Source: Antedon mediterranea (lineage: Eukaryota > Echinodermata > Crinoidea > Comatulida > Antedonidae). Taken from it: a stretch of DNA of 60,000 nt. The notes under the pieces were generated by a model that saw only the letters and a program-made list of their open reading frames with translations, was not told where the DNA came from and did no database searches. The stretch's first letter is position 1. Each line of letters begins with the position of its first letter. The stretch covers positions 1,924,001 through 1,984,000 of the forward strand of contig NC_092672.1 in the NCBI RefSeq assembly GCF_964355755.1. The letters run 5' to 3'. Below are positions 11,208 through 24,513 of the stretch, piece by piece. The position numbers and the translations under genes are program-made.

Positions 11208-11236
11208 TTTATCACTGTAGTGAATACAGTGATAAA
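11208..11236. repeat. Perfect stem-loop, 12-bp arms
   Basis: TTTATCACTGTA (11208-11219) and TACAGTGATAAA (11225-11236) pair fully around the 5-nt loop GTGAA. It lies 16 bp left of the foldback element at 11253. Too short for a usual microRNA precursor. Confidence 0.85.
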
Positions 11237-11252
11237 CAGTACTGTATTTTCT

Positions 11253-11439
11253 ATAAAGCGTGGTTCCCACTAGCGACGCAACACAACGACGTAACGCAAC
11301 GCAAGTGAATTGACCAATCACAAGCGATGGCTTATTCGCTTGTGATTGCTAACTGTCTATAACTTCGCTTGTCATTGGTTAAAACGCTTGCGTTGCGTTT
11401 ACGTCCTTGCGTTACGTTCTAGTGGGAACCAAGCTTTAT
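11253..11439. mobile_element. Foldback MITE, 187 bp, CpG-rich
   Basis: The left end ATAAAGCGTGGTTCCCACTAG and the right end CTAGTGGGAACCAAGCTTTAT are inverted repeats. The complementarity continues inward through ACGCAACGCAAG / CTTGCGTTGCGT and ACCAATCACAAGCG / CGCTTGTCATTGGT, so nearly the whole element can fold back. Its centre has a further hairpin, CACAAGCGAT...ATTCGCTTGTG. The palindromic edge makes target duplication unclear, so superfamily is left open. Confidence 0.85.
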
Positions 11440-12550
11440 CAATTTAAATGCATTCTTCTGATATTAGATTTTTGAGTAACAATAAATTATTATATAATTA
11501 ATTGAATACCAGATGCAACCTTGGATTTGATAAGATAGCTTATATAGTGCTCTTTAGAGAAGCGTGCAATCCCTTGATGTGGTATTCACACATGACGTAA
11601 GTTCTAACAACTGTTTATTGTTGCCTACGACGATGCCATTACTTATTAAATATTAAGACCCAATTTACATAGTAAACATACCAAATATTTTTCTATTTCC
11701 GGTCTCAGTTAATTAAATACTGTATGTTGTCTAAAAACAACTAGCAACTGTTACATTCGTATGTCTTGAGTAATAAAGTGAAGGAAGAACAAAGCCACGT
11801 GTCTGGTTAAATGATTTACAACGATTATTTTAGAACGCCGCAAATGTCAATCTATGTTAGCAAGTAGAAGACAATAATCTTGGTAAAGTTGACAGTGCAA
11901 TTTGAATTTGGTTGTTTAATGTCAGAGCATTCCAGTCTTATTCTAATCTTAGACCTACTAAGTGGACATGTACAGCTGTAGGAGTGTACTACACTATGTT
12001 GCCTATATATGGGCAAGGATTAAATAGGTAGTCAATGAAAAAGAGCATAATGTCAAAATACTTCTTTGAAAAGTTGATGTATTCTATAATATTAATACAA
12101 CTATTTATGTCTATACAAATACTTTACAAATTGATTGTTACAGTACAGTGTTTATATTTGTAAAAAAGCGGTACATTTTTGGTTGTCATTTTGTTGCAAG
12201 GGTTCATACCAATTAACTTGGCTCCCTCATACAAAAGTACATACATTTATCATTATAACATAACTTCTGAATGTTAAGACTATTTTAACTTTTATATTGA
12301 GATTTTGATAAAGTAAAAAATAAAGTTTTGGTGAATATCCACAATCAAACATAAGCTAATTAATTTTTAATATAAGGTTTAGTTACAAAAATAAGAACCA
12401 TAATTAATTAGCTACGTTCATACAAATTCTTTGATTGCTTAATTTAGCTTCTGACGAAACAACAAACGCAAGTGATAACATTTGAAACATCACCACGAAA
12501 ATAAATAACCTTTTATTTATTACACTTTGACAGGTCTACCATTACTGGGC

Positions 12551-12733
12551 ATGGCGCTAGGTATTTACCCAAGACATCTTTACTCGGATATAACGGATCG
12601 TTTCAGAAAGTACATCAGAATTCAAAATTTAATACAATTAACGATACCTTTGTTTACAATCACCATGGCTTTGTTTATCTCTGATTACTTGAGTGTATTT
12701 AGATTTTTAGTTGAGTTGAATTACAAGGATTAA
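12551..12733 (+). other. Unassigned open frame, 60 codons, one possible membrane segment
   Basis: The frame is open from about 12527. An ATG in a fair context (GGGCATGGCG) begins MALGIYPRHLYSDITDRF. A hydrophobic run, LTIPLFTITMALFIS, could span a membrane. A CAG precedes the GGTCTACC start of the open region and could be a splice acceptor. The strand is opposite to the Musashi gene. I do not recognise it, and frames of this length are expected by chance here. Confidence 0.15.
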
Positions 12734-12849
12734 TTAAAGTGTCGTGGGTAGATTACGAAGAATGTAATACATGGTTGTTATTGGGGATCATCACTCATCC
12801 AAGACGAGAAAGAAAGAAATAGATCCTTGAATGAACCCCCAAAAAAAAC

Positions 12850-12872
12850 AGGGGAGGGGAGGGGAGGATGAT
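12850..12872 (+). repeat. Short G-run, possible G-quadruplex
   Basis: Three GGGG runs separated by single A, followed by GG, after a poly-A stretch. It is close to but short of the classical four-run pattern. Confidence 0.5.
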
Positions 12873-13368
12873 GAGTTTTATGTAGAAATATGTACTGCCG
12901 AGTGTGAAACAAACCAACCAATCACATGCATACAAGTTTCAAACAAAGTAATTAACAAAATAGAACACATGATTAAGCAAAGACAAGCAATATATCAGAA
13001 ATTATAAATAATCATTTGAAATCTATACACGACACAGATGGTAGATGAAAACACAATTAGATTTAAATTTTGATATCGTATCAACATTACATGATGATAA
13101 TCTTGTTACTTTCTCCTCTAGGTGACACTTAGCCTAAATCTAGGCGAAAGGTCCTCTAAATTATAAAACAAATAACAATATTTTTTTTTAATATGGAAAA
13201 GATATAGAACTGATTGATATTTTGAATTTCTAAACTGTGCGTTTTACAGCGTTCCATTAGCGTCAACCAGCAAAAAGGTTTTTCAGTTTTGATATTAAGT
13301 TTTTTATTACATGGATTAACTTTGGCTAATGTATTCATAGCTGCCGCTACAATGCCCTAATTTTCAAA

Positions 13369-13760
13369 ATGGTGTTCATGACCTCAACAGCTAAGCTTGA
13401 CCGACTTCAACGACGACACGACAGGCTACCTGATGAACAATTGCCAATGAATATGAATTTATTAATTAAGCCCACATTTGCCTCGCAAGAGGTGATTATT
13501 TCGTCGGTTTTATACAACGCAAGCTGTAGCACAACTGAATAGCGATCGGTGAAGCGGTAAATTTTGCAAATCAAGTGTGAATGCATCTCTTGGTCTGCTA
13601 AAGTCTGTGGTACTCGTTGCCTCGGGGGATATGCTAATGAGCAGAATAAATGATGGCATACTGTCTGGTGTCACCTGATGTGGTCGCTATTTACAGGTTA
13701 TACCTGTGATGACTAAGACTAATTGCTGATGACCATCTAATATTAGAACGATCATTATAA
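13369..13760. promoter_or_regulatory. CpG-bearing intronic block with a 57-codon open frame
   Basis: Composition is clearly richer than its flanks. It includes GATATGCTAATGAG (POU/homeodomain-like), CACCTGATGTGGTC (E-box next to a RUNX-like TGTGGT) and the near-palindrome CAGGTTATACCTG. A plus-strand frame from ATG 13369 to TAG 13542 reads MVFMTSTAKLDRLQRRHDRL and onward. I recognise no family. Either a conserved regulatory element or an unidentified exon would fit, and neither is shown. Confidence 0.3.
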
Positions 13761-15976
13761 CGCAAATATTATATCATAATTTAGCAATGCCATCATGCAT
13801 CCATAAATTGTTGTAGAATAATCATTTTCAATTACACACTATCCACAGCTGAATTCAAATTATTCAAGCTTTAAACATAAGTTTTTAAGTCAAATATTTA
13901 CGGCTATCCTATAATAAATAGACTTTACATCAATCAACATCAAATTTAATATTTTTGATGCATTGTTAAAATATGGTTAAAGATATATTGTCCCTTAAAA
14001 GAAATGTTGTTTTTCAAAGTTTATGTTGAAAATGCCATTTTAATGTCACATAATAGTTTGACCAAAAACTGGATCAATAAAACAATTATTTTCTTGAAAA
14101 TATTGTAATTTCAAGCAAAAAATACCTAAATTGTCAAGTGTCAGACAATGGTTTTTGGTAAATAATTATTTTTGTTGATTTATAAAATTGATAAAGAATT
14201 TAAATAATTTTACAATTTCTTTGATGATTGAATGAATCACAGTGACATATTACTTTACCATCATTTACCATATATGACAAGGAATTTTCAGCAAAGTTTG
14301 CGTCTTTCGTTCAAGTTTACATGAATATTTTCACGAACGATTGATACCTTTGCTAAAATAAACATGGTATAAAAATTAACCACTTAGGTGTGAAGTTGAG
14401 CAGACTGTTTAGATGTAGAACGTAACCTATGAATCTGGCGCAAGACACAAATACTTGGTCGTCTCAATGTTCATTTGATTTACTGTAAATGAAATAAAGT
14501 AAGCCTGCACTATGTAGGCCAGTTAAGTCCTACTCTACAAAGCAAAGGCATTTAACGATGAACAAAAATAATGTTTTCACTTATAAAAAGACAAAATAAA
14601 CAGTTAAATTCAACCAAAAACCCATTGACCTTCCAGGTGATTCCACTATTTTTGATTTAAATTACTGTTTTTTCAGGTAAAAAATTATGTGAAATTATTA
14701 ATAATAATAATTAAAATGGCATATTCAACAGGAACAGTTATAACAATTATTTTTTTTCAAGGGGACAATATTATATCTTTAAAATACAATACAACATTAA
14801 AATCAGATGGCCAAATATAAGAATGAAGAGAACTAATTTCTTGGGAGTGCAATTGTTTTAGTAGTAGCTTTTCATGACACACAAGGCCCTCATTTGGCCC
14901 ATAGGCGGCATGCTGGGAAAGCCCTGTGTTATTAAACAAAAGTTAATTGATCTTAGTACAGCACAGATGTTAGTATGACATGCCAACTACAATTCATTCA
15001 AGTCCTTGATATTATAATCAAATTTAACAACTCAATCTTACATTCATAACATGATTCTGTTAATTAATCAAGTAATCTCAGATAGCAATCATAACATTAC
15101 CTAATTAATTATTCTACACCAGGCTGCATTTCTTAACTTTTACTGAAAAACTAGGTAACTTTCATCTCATCTACTTAGTATAAATTAAAACAATTTAAAA
15201 ACAACAATATTTTTACACACATTATCAGTAAGTATGAACTAGGTCCACAATTTCTATCTATCTGTTAATGTTGTAATTTAATTGGATAAAATGAATGCAC
15301 TGATTGTATAATTGCGTCGATTTGCATTTATCATTTTGTTATCAAACTAAATTAATTTTATGAGTAAAATAATTCCAAAATTATTAAAACCAACATTATT
15401 TACATCATTAATAAAGAAATTAATGATTATAACCTGAACTAACTAGGACACTTAAGATGACAAATATTAATATCAAATTATTACCAACATAAAGAATTGA
15501 AATATTAAATTAATCATTAATGTTTCTAGAAAAATGATATATAAACAGCTTAATACATTAATGTGACCAATGAATCCGATTGCCTTTGGCATATCACTTT
15601 TTTCTGCAAAAATTAAAATGCAACCAATCGTAAGTGGGTCGGTAAAAATCCTCGACAGAGAAGACGATTATTTCTTGTGTGGATATACAGTAAGCATGCC
15701 ATAACTATATGGCTGCTATAACGACAACAATTACTACTACGAGATAACACTGCAAATGACAGGTAATTATATTCATCAGATATAAAAACGACATTAACTA
15801 AAATAGTTATGTTTGAAGACTCATCATACTTAAGTAAAAAACTACACTAGAAGTCAAACGAATGTGATAGAAAGGAAAAATGTCACACCTTGAATATGCA
15901 AATTAGTTAGCATAGTTAGTGTAGTCCCATAGTGCTTGGATATGAAATGTTGGGAAGGGTAGGATTATATACTTGC

Positions 15977-16153
15977 ATTGCGTTTATAATGGAATTTACT
16001 AAAAGTCTTGTCCTAAATAAAATTAGGGGTAGAATTATACTACTACACTACTACTACTACTACTACTACTATACAGTACACTGTACTATACAATTGAGTT
16101 TACAATGGAATTAAAGTCTTGTGTCCCAAATAAATTAGGAGGTGGGATTATAC
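15977..16153 (+). repeat. Diverged ~62-bp duplication flanking an (ACT)n microsatellite
   Basis: Copy 1 (15977-16039) and copy 2 (16094-16153) share TTGxGTTTAxAATGGAATT, AAGTCTTGT, CCxAATAAA and a GATTATAC-like end. GGGATTATAC repeats once more after copy 2. The pure (ACT) run lies between at 16038-16071. Confidence 0.75.
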
Positions 16154-17004
16154 GTGATCATGATGGGATTATACTTGGTTATACAAGATATATACATTTT
16201 TATAGAAATATATTATTTTATCAGAATATCATCGTATTTTTAAATTTTTTAAAAAACAATAGTGAATTGTTATTATCAGATGAAAGATTGATTGTATTGT
16301 TCAGTACAAAAGAATGTTAATGAAGTTACCATATGCAAAATTCTATCAAGTTTTAGGAGATATCTTTTTATAGTGTACAGCAGGCAATCCAATGACCGAG
16401 TCTCAGAACTAATAATAAACTCATATAAAAATATGAAAACAAAAGTACTAAAATCACAACAATTATACAAAATGAGATTCAAATCTCAGAGAAATTTTGA
16501 TGTGTAAAATTGTGAAATATGATCTGTCAAAACTAACAATGAACAAGGGAAAACAATTTTATTTTATGTCATAATTGCACAAATTGGTATAATTCATTTA
16601 AGGTTAACACGTTTGACCTTATTCTTCTTGCGATATGGCAATTCTGAATACGTTGCCACTAAACCTCTCAATTCTATTTCATCTTGGATTTTGAACGTAA
16701 TGGAAATAAAACAGATAACATAATTTATCACCATAAAATCATAAATGTCATTATAAAACGACCTTTTATCAAAGCTCTTATTTTAAAATATGAAATCATA
16801 TGTTTTAACTGTGTAATAATTTCGTTCTGACATCTTATTAAGGATAGAGACGATATTAAACTTGTAAGCTAGTCATATAACTTAATTCTAATTGATGTCA
16901 TAATATAATATATTCTTTATCAGAATTTTAAAATAATGACCTTAATTCAGGGGCAATAACATAAATGTACAATGAGAAGAACGATCTGAAAAAAGTTGAT
17001 CAAA

Positions 17005-17080
17005 CCATGTTTTGAACTTAGATTTTGTTCTTGATATGTAGGCACTTTACCACTAGACCACTGAGTAAACGGCGAGCCAA
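17005..17080 (-). repeat. tRNA-derived SINE head
   Basis: On the minus strand an A box, TGGTCTAGTGGTAAAGTG (plus 17043-17060), is followed about 30 bp later by a B-box-like AAGTTCAAA (plus 17009-17017). Between them is CCTACATATCAAG, which matches CCTGCATATCAAG in the piece at 57262. The acceptor stem cannot be formed, so this is not a working tRNA gene. Confidence 0.7.
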
Positions 17081-17472
17081 CAACAACACTTTTCACATTT
17101 AACATAGCAGATAAGAAAGCACTATTTCTCAAGTACAAATTTTTATCTCTACTTTCACAACTTTTACAATCTTAATTGAAGATTTTGGGTTGAAAAGTGA
17201 CATTCAACGGAGGCTAAATTACTATAATTATTTTGTTGCTTTATATAGTAACAATTTAATAACAGACATAAAGTACAAAGTTATATTATGCGCTATTAAT
17301 AACTTGAGACACTATAAACTCTGTGATGACCCTAACGACCCCAACACAAAACGAGAAAGTCCTTTCATAGTATAAGAATCAATAGAAATATAACACATAT
17401 AACATGACAACAATGCACACACTTCCTATCAAGTAAAGGTGCTACAGAGAATAGCCAAGGGCTGGGAAGTCA

Positions 17473-17489
17473 TTGACCTCTAGGGTCAA
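17473..17489. promoter_or_regulatory. Near-perfect palindrome TTGACCTCTAGGGTCAA
   Basis: Half-sites TGACC and GGTCA face outward, resembling an everted nuclear-receptor element. Seen in sequence only; binding is inferred. Confidence 0.25.
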
Positions 17490-18589
17490 ATGACAGGACA
17501 GAAAAACATAGAAGGTATATATATATACTGGTCAGAATTTACTCATAAACAGCCAATTAAACGCATCAATCAAATAACTTTTGCTTGGACATAATGTATC
17601 AATTAACCTTAATTAAAAATAATAATAAAAAATATGGTTATCATGAATAAATTAATAATAATAATTTTAAATAAATTATTCTTTTGTTAATGATTGCTAA
17701 ATAATAATGAAAGTAGAACTTGAACTTTCTGCAAAATATCATCTTAAAAAATATCATTTTAAATTTTGATAGGACTATATCGTCAGATATTCACAATGGT
17801 CACCGCCATAGTAAAAGGGAGTGAATTTCAAGGAAGGAACAAGTGTCCAGATGAGTTAACTGCTGACTATAGATCTTGCAGTATGATATTTCTAATATGA
17901 AAATATAATTATTACACCGACAAAATCAAATAAATTCACCATATTGCTAATAATGCATGACCATAAGTTGTTTATTGAAATCTTTCTTTAATTAATTCCT
18001 AATTGTCATTCCGAGCTAAATCGTATGGTATATTTTTGTTTATGAACCTTTAAACCAATCAAAATTCAACTATCATACTCCATCTGCTACCGCGGAAACG
18101 AAATCAGATGACAATGATGATTATGGCGCGTGATGGTAGGACGATAACCAAAATAGACATTAATATCGTAATTTAATAATCAGAACACGTCGGGAGCCTG
18201 TTTGTTATATTGCTGGTGGTGATATTTGATACTACCATGTTTTTGTCGTAAGTGGCGTGCTTCACATGAATAATTAGCACATAGAAATAAACTGATAAAT
18301 ATTTTAGGCTATTTAGTGTGAACGAAATAAAGGTGGATTTGTACAAACTCATAAATTTATTCATTTTTTTCAGAAGGTAGCTTTACACGAGATGACTTGA
18401 AGAGGCCCTCACTTTAGACAAATGAAATTTTACAGTTTTAGTAAAGTATTTTACTAATATATTACAATAACAATATACTTCAAAATCATTATTTTCATTG
18501 CTAGACATTCTCAACTCAATTCAGGGTAAAAGCTCCTCTAAGTTGACTGTAAAACTCGCTATTTATAATTCCAAAAAATCATAAAGACT

Positions 18590-18770
18590 AATCGAAGAAA
18601 AAACGAGATAGGAATGCAGAACTGCTGAGAGCCAACGAAGACGACGTACGTAGATGGAATGAATTAATGAACATGACACAGGAAGCCTCAGCGGGGTGCG
18701 CATACCAACGTCAAGTGGTACCATAACGACACAAAACAACCACGTCGACAACAAACAGGCCAATCATTAC
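18590..18770. other. CpG-bearing block with a 44-codon charged open frame
   Basis: On the plus strand, between a TAA near 18588 and a TAA near 18725, a frame reads RDRNAELLRANEDDVRRWNE and onward to QVVP. Composition is about half G+C, unlike the flanks. It could be a short exon or transposon remnant. No splice acceptor stands out and I recognise no family. Confidence 0.2.
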
Positions 18771-21753
18771 AATTTCAACTATCATCTTTTTGGTGCTAAA
18801 CTAAAATTGAATATATCACAGTAATATAATGAGATGAAGTTATTTTATTGCAGAGAAGTAGGTCTTGTTCTTGGATAGATTGAGTCACAGAAAATAAACT
18901 TGTTAATGTAATGTTAGCAGAGGTCACAAGAATGATTCAAGTTATTCTATCATAGTAACTACATATGGACAAACTCCATTTTCATTTGAGAAAGATCTAA
19001 CATACAATCTCAATGATTCAATTTTAAAATGTTGGACGACAACCACGACATTACGTAGTCGCGAGATTGCACTTTTTACAAGTCACAAACAATTATCATT
19101 CTGAACTCAGCAGATTTTCAATGCAGATATTTTTAATGGAAATTACTAAGGGTTGGAGAAGAACACCTGAAAAAGCATGAAGAAATCTCATAGATGATTG
19201 GTATTGGAAAATGATTGACTTTTGTAGGTGATCCCTAACTGAAAACTGTGGAAGTTCCCTTTTGTAGTGGAGCTGGATAAAGGACATTCCATGATGAAAG
19301 GATTTTGGATAACCTCCTAATCTTCTACCTGCCTGGACACCTCTGTAAAGGTTTAAATATAAATGAACTATATCTCACATTATATATGAGATAAACTAAA
19401 TATTCATGAGTATTAACTACAAATTGAGTACAATTACAGTAACACTTAGCTACCATAACTCAATAGGCCTATATAACTATCTATTCTTTCAATTCTGCAC
19501 AATCTCCAAATTTATATGATCCACAAACAAACAACAATAATAAGTAGATTCACAACTTAAAATTATATTTATTGCACTCTTTTTACAAGACTTTGGAAAA
19601 TTTTGGAAAAACATCAACCTAAACAAATTGATAACAATAGGAGAAGAATAGAATATTATCAAAAATATAAAATAAAATGTCCAGGATGTTTTGATACAGA
19701 AATCTGAAAAGAAAAGAGGAGCCATGATTTAATGGAGCCAGACAACATGTCAAAACAAAGGTCTCAAAGACAAGAGTTTCCATATGGGTTTCTCCTCCAG
19801 CTTAGTTAGGCCTAGGAATTTTTTAACAATGACATCACAGTCTAATTTTAAATACAGTTTCACAATTCCCAAACCGATTAACACGAGAGGTAAGCAGCAC
19901 AAGCAGCATCAACGAGATGCTATAGGCTGGTGCATTCCTGGTATGTTGATTAAAGCTAGCAATGTTTTTGTTTTGCTATCTGGTGTATGGATAAGGGGCA
20001 TATTATGATTTATAGAAGGCTTTATGCTTATTGTCATAATCAGCACTGCCATAATATACTCTAGAAGGCATCCCCTATTTTGGTCAAAAGCTGTTGGCAT
20101 ATTTTGGGTGTTGTGTTTAACGACTCAGATGGAAAGTTTTCAACACATTTAGTATACAAACAACATGTGATTATAAGATTCCAGTGGATAGCTCCATATT
20201 TGGAGTTTTCTTGTTTCATTTTATACTCAACCAGAAAAAAAACAAATGTAGATCTGCTTCTTTTTTAAAAATTAATTCAATACTACTCTTTAGACTTTTT
20301 TCTACAAAAAGAGGCAAACATTGTACCAGTCTCTAATTTGAAAAGGTTAATTCCTTAACTCAACCTGAAAAATCAAATCAAATTTAGATCTGCCGATTGC
20401 AACTTTTTTTTTTTTTTATGAATTCAATATAACTCTAAGACAAGCACTAAAAGAAGCAACAGAAAATGTAATATTTCAAGCAATTAAAATATCACAGCAT
20501 AAAAACTATCAATCAAATATCTCGATATTTTTTCTTCTTTCAGTTTCTTCAAAAACTAAAAACCATGAGAATAGATTTTTGTTTCTTAACTTTCTGAATA
20601 TAACATTATATATCTATCTTTTGTGTATATTACTATTAAATAGAGACATGTAATGAAGATAATTGATAACATACTGATATGCTTATCATCTCATACTGTT
20701 GATAATAGTGGTTTGTGCTTTTTTATATTTTATTTTTAGGATTAATTAAATTTGTTTTTTCTGATGTTTTATCATTAGAATGTTATATATGTATATATTT
20801 TTATATGTATGATGTATGGATTCAAATAAAAACAAACAAATATGATAATAATAATTGCATAATACTATAGTGTAGGATAATATCATATAATAATAAGATT
20901 ATGATAATGATGAAAATAACCTTGATGTTGATTAACATAAAAAAATTATAATATATTTCAGAGAAAAAAGTCATTGTGGAATTTTAAAATAAAGTAGATG
21001 AAACAGAGATAAAAACCAAAGAACACATCAGATTAAAAGTATGATACAACATAATGCATTATATAATGAAGATGGAATAGAATTTAGGTCAAAGTTCACA
21101 TTGACAGTTACCATAATGTATTTCTTTGGAGTTGAATACAAATTTACTGGTGATATACAATGAGTAGCACAACATTGACAAAGATCCAGGTATTTTTTAT
21201 TTTCTGTAAAGTGTTTACAGTTTTCTTTAAAAGCCAGATTGTTTGCACCACACAATTTCCAAGGTTTACCATTTTATTCAAAATTTAACATGTAATGTCA
21301 AAGGTCATCCAGTATGTATTGGTACATTTTCCATTTGACTGAATTTCCCATTTGCAGACACAAAACCCTATTGTCAGTAATGTTTACCTTGCAAACGACT
21401 AAGTCTTCAATGTATTATTGAATATGCAACAAAACATTGCTATTTGCGTTAGGTTTTCTGTCCGTAATCGTGATTGCTCTACAAACGATAACGACAGTAT
21501 AGTATAAGAGGAATAAGTAGGCACCGCCTTTGGCAATGTCAGCATACAAGCTGATGATTATTATAAAGTGCAAGCTAGTCAGAATGCTGCTTCTACTAGC
21601 CTCAAATTCATTTCAATTTTAACAGCATCGTTCATGCCAAATATACATACTTCAATCATAACTTATCGATGTAATCTTGTTATATTTAACTAAACCTCAA
21701 TATGGAAAAACCTCTGACGAACTTACATCACATTGAGGTATTTGGCAACTATA

Positions 21754-21899
21754 GGCCTACAGTGGCGTAACATAAGGTCCAAATGCCCCTGGTTTACCAC
21801 TCCTAGGGGCCCTCCAACACTGGGTAGTTGCATTGGCCCTTTTAAACTCTGGAGTATCCTGGGTTTAGCCAGTGAGCATCCATAGCCATTATGCCACTG
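21754..21899. mobile_element. hAT-type MITE with perfect 8-bp target duplication
   Basis: CAACTATA is duplicated at 21746-21753 and 21900-21907. Within are GGCCTACAGTGGCGTAACAT at the left and CATTATGCCACTG at the right, so CAGTGGCGTAA/CAGTGGCATAA are the inverted repeats, a typical hAT signature. The left end carries six extra bases (GGCCTA) outside the CAGTGG. The interior is G+C-rich (AGGGGCCCTCC). 146 bp with no coding capacity. Confidence 0.88.
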
Positions 21900-22724
21900 C
21901 AACTATAAGTGGTATTTATACATAGGACTCATTAGCTTTCGAATATTAATGTAAAAACTGAAGGACAAATATAGCATTTGTTTCATTTAGTGTTGATGAA
22001 CATAGACATGTATACAGAATTTATCCTTGGGTAACAATATCTATCAAAGGGACCAAAGAGCGAGAAAGCTACATAGAATCATCACAGATAAACACATACT
22101 TTATAATCATTATCTTCTTTGTTCCTCTTGCTTTGTCTGTTTTAGTTTATCGCTAAGCAACGGTAATCAAATGCCAAGGAACTTGGAGTGTATACAATTA
22201 AGAAAGGTGTGAAAAAAACAACACATCAGGTGTTTTCAATTGAAGATGAAAATGGTATTAAAATGACCATTTGCATTAGAAATAAAAAAGGCTTTCAATT
22301 ACATAATTAATTGTACACAAAGAAAATGTAATGCACAAGGCCATCAATGGTCATTTTAATGTATTTTGATAAATATATTATATAGCTTACTAAAATAAAG
22401 TTAAACCAAACTGTCTTGAAATGCCAGTTAAAATTACAGGTTTACCATCAATGAACTACATACTAATCAAAACCAGAGGAAAATGTTTTCACTATAAAAC
22501 CAAAGTGTTACAACATTTAGTAGGTTGTCATTTATAATGCACACAATTGTAAGAACAATTATTAATGTACAAATTTAATCAATTAAAATATCCAATGAAC
22601 TGCATTGACTGTTCTTTCAAAAATAATTATTTATATTCTTAAAATAAATTTGTAGATCATGTAATAACAATTTTTTTTAAACAACTTGAATTGAAAGTTG
22701 ATGTGCTCGGCTTGTGATCAGCGG

Positions 22725-22782
22725 GATAGCTTTATAATAAGAAAAGCTATCATTAACTGCTCATGCCTTTATAAGGGCATGA
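22725..22782 (+). repeat. Two adjacent stem-loops
   Basis: GATAGCTTT pairs with AAAGCTATC (22725-22751), and TCATGCC pairs with GGCATGA (22761-22782), nine bases apart. Each loop region contains TTATAA or TATAA. Function unknown. Confidence 0.5.
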
Positions 22783-23545
22783 ATCAAATTGGTGAACAAA
22801 ATATATGCTAGGAGGTATAGAAGAATGAAAAACATGACCTGGTGTTTATTATTTGTGTATACATTCTCCACAGGAATGAGTGAGTGGCCACAGATGGCAG
22901 TATAAGAACAGTGCCAACATCAACATTGTAAAGTATATTTCAATTTCGTTCACTTTGTTATGGGGCACAACCAGCAAGATTGTATGGCACGCAAAATAGA
23001 TATATAACTTCACTATACAGTATCCAACTAAACAACATTAAAATGTCCTACAATTGTAATTCTAAGCCTTCCATACTTCACAAATAGGTGAGACCTATAC
23101 AGTTTCAATGGTATATGTATATTCTATTGTTGAAACTCATCCAGCCAGTAACATACAAATAATCAGGATTCAATTAATAACCAGCAGTACAAGAATACTA
23201 TTGATTTACTATATTATTTCTTTCTACCATTTTCATTATCTTTTCCAATGAATACTACACAGCACGCAGCACTTTTTTTTTTATAGCAGTGATCTTTAAT
23301 TGCAAATTTTGCTAAATGTCCTCTACTAAATTATGAATTATTATGATATTAACTTGTCGTATATTACAGTATTATACAATTGTAAACGTTTTTGCAGATG
23401 TGTTACCATACTGTACTAGTCTGTAAATAAAACTACATCTAGAGGAAAAATATTATAAGGTTCTATATTTCTGTATATTTTTTATTATGAGAATTTGAAA
23501 GTTATAATTTTTAAAATTAAAAAGATGGTGCGAAAATATCCATAA

Positions 23546-23553
23546 TGACGTCA
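23546..23553. promoter_or_regulatory. Consensus CRE octamer TGACGTCA
   Basis: An exact palindromic cAMP-response/AP-1-family octamer in AT-rich flanks. A second copy is at 37747-37754 in the same intron. Binding is inferred. Confidence 0.3.
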
Positions 23554-23689
23554 GTATTTCTAATCTGAAATTAACTATAAAATAAATATTAAATATAATA
23601 TAGCTTATTATAACTTCTAAATATCATTTAAACTGTTTAAAAAGATAATATTTAATAAAAAACCGAGAACCTAAATGTTTTATACAATA

Positions 23690-24110
23690 TGATCTCTGTC
23701 AATCGTAAATCTAAACCTATAAATGATCTTTTCATCAATCGTTACATCGGTTCATTTGACCTATGACCTAACGTTTACATGGCAGGAATCTTTGCCACCG
23801 ATTTTCAGTGCGAATGATATTTCTAATCATTTATCGCCATTAAGTCATTGGCAATCTGTTATTTTGGATCTCTACTCTATCATCCGCTCGTAGAATTTTC
23901 TAGTTTTCTAGCTAATCCGTCTTTGTCCTATCCTGTCATTCCATTGAATCCCCCAGTTACTATTCCAGCGTGAGTTACGAGCGTTTTTCCAGCAACAGAC
24001 ACGTTGGATCTAGCAATGGTTGTACGTGACTAGCTCATATACTTAGCGGTTTTATCGCCGATGTAACGCAAGCCACTATTGTCTGCATAAGGAATGAATT
24101 CTTTCGCAAT
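23690..24110. promoter_or_regulatory. CpG-bearing intronic block with a DR1 nuclear-receptor-like site
   Basis: Around 400 bp of balanced sequence with many CpGs in AT-rich flanks. It contains TGACCTATGACCT (23757-23769), two direct TGACCT half-sites spaced by one base (DR1, as bound by HNF4/RXR/COUP-TF-type receptors), and TTATCGCCAT/TTATCGCCGATG-like repeats. No exon is evident. Candidate enhancer by composition and motif only. Confidence 0.35.
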
Positions 24111-24358
24111 TCTCTTTTAAAAATCAATATAACTATTGTAATATCATTACATTGCAAGAAGGTTTGTTTTAGGTTAATTTGGTCGAATTTTGATTTTCTT
24201 ACATATTATAATAAATAATGATTAGATTGATGTGAATAATTGTCTGACATAACTACCAAAGCAAATACACACCAAAGCTAAAGTCATACATTTTTATGTT
24301 GCAATAATTTTTGATGATGGTTCAAGATTACAAATCTTTCGATAATGATTTAAATGTA

Positions 24359-24513
24359 ATGTGCCCATATATGGACACGACGTCATTTCACTACCATATT
24401 TGGGAATATCACTACCATATTTGGAAATATCACTACCATATTTGGGATTATCACTACCATATTTGGGAATATCACTACCATATTTGGGCACTTTTTTTGT
24501 CAAACTAGTTTGC
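24359..24513 (-). mobile_element. Harbinger-like MITE, copy b, with five 21-bp internal units
   Basis: Reverse orientation. It starts near GTGCCCATATATGGACACG and ends TTTTTGTCAAACTAGTTTG. The outermost inverted repeats are missing on both sides. The internal 21-bp unit (CTACCATATTTGGGAATATCA) is expanded to five copies, more than in any other copy here. Because 21 is a multiple of 3, both strands stay open: PKYGSDI repeats on minus and YHIWEYH repeats on plus. These are not genes. Confidence 0.9.
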
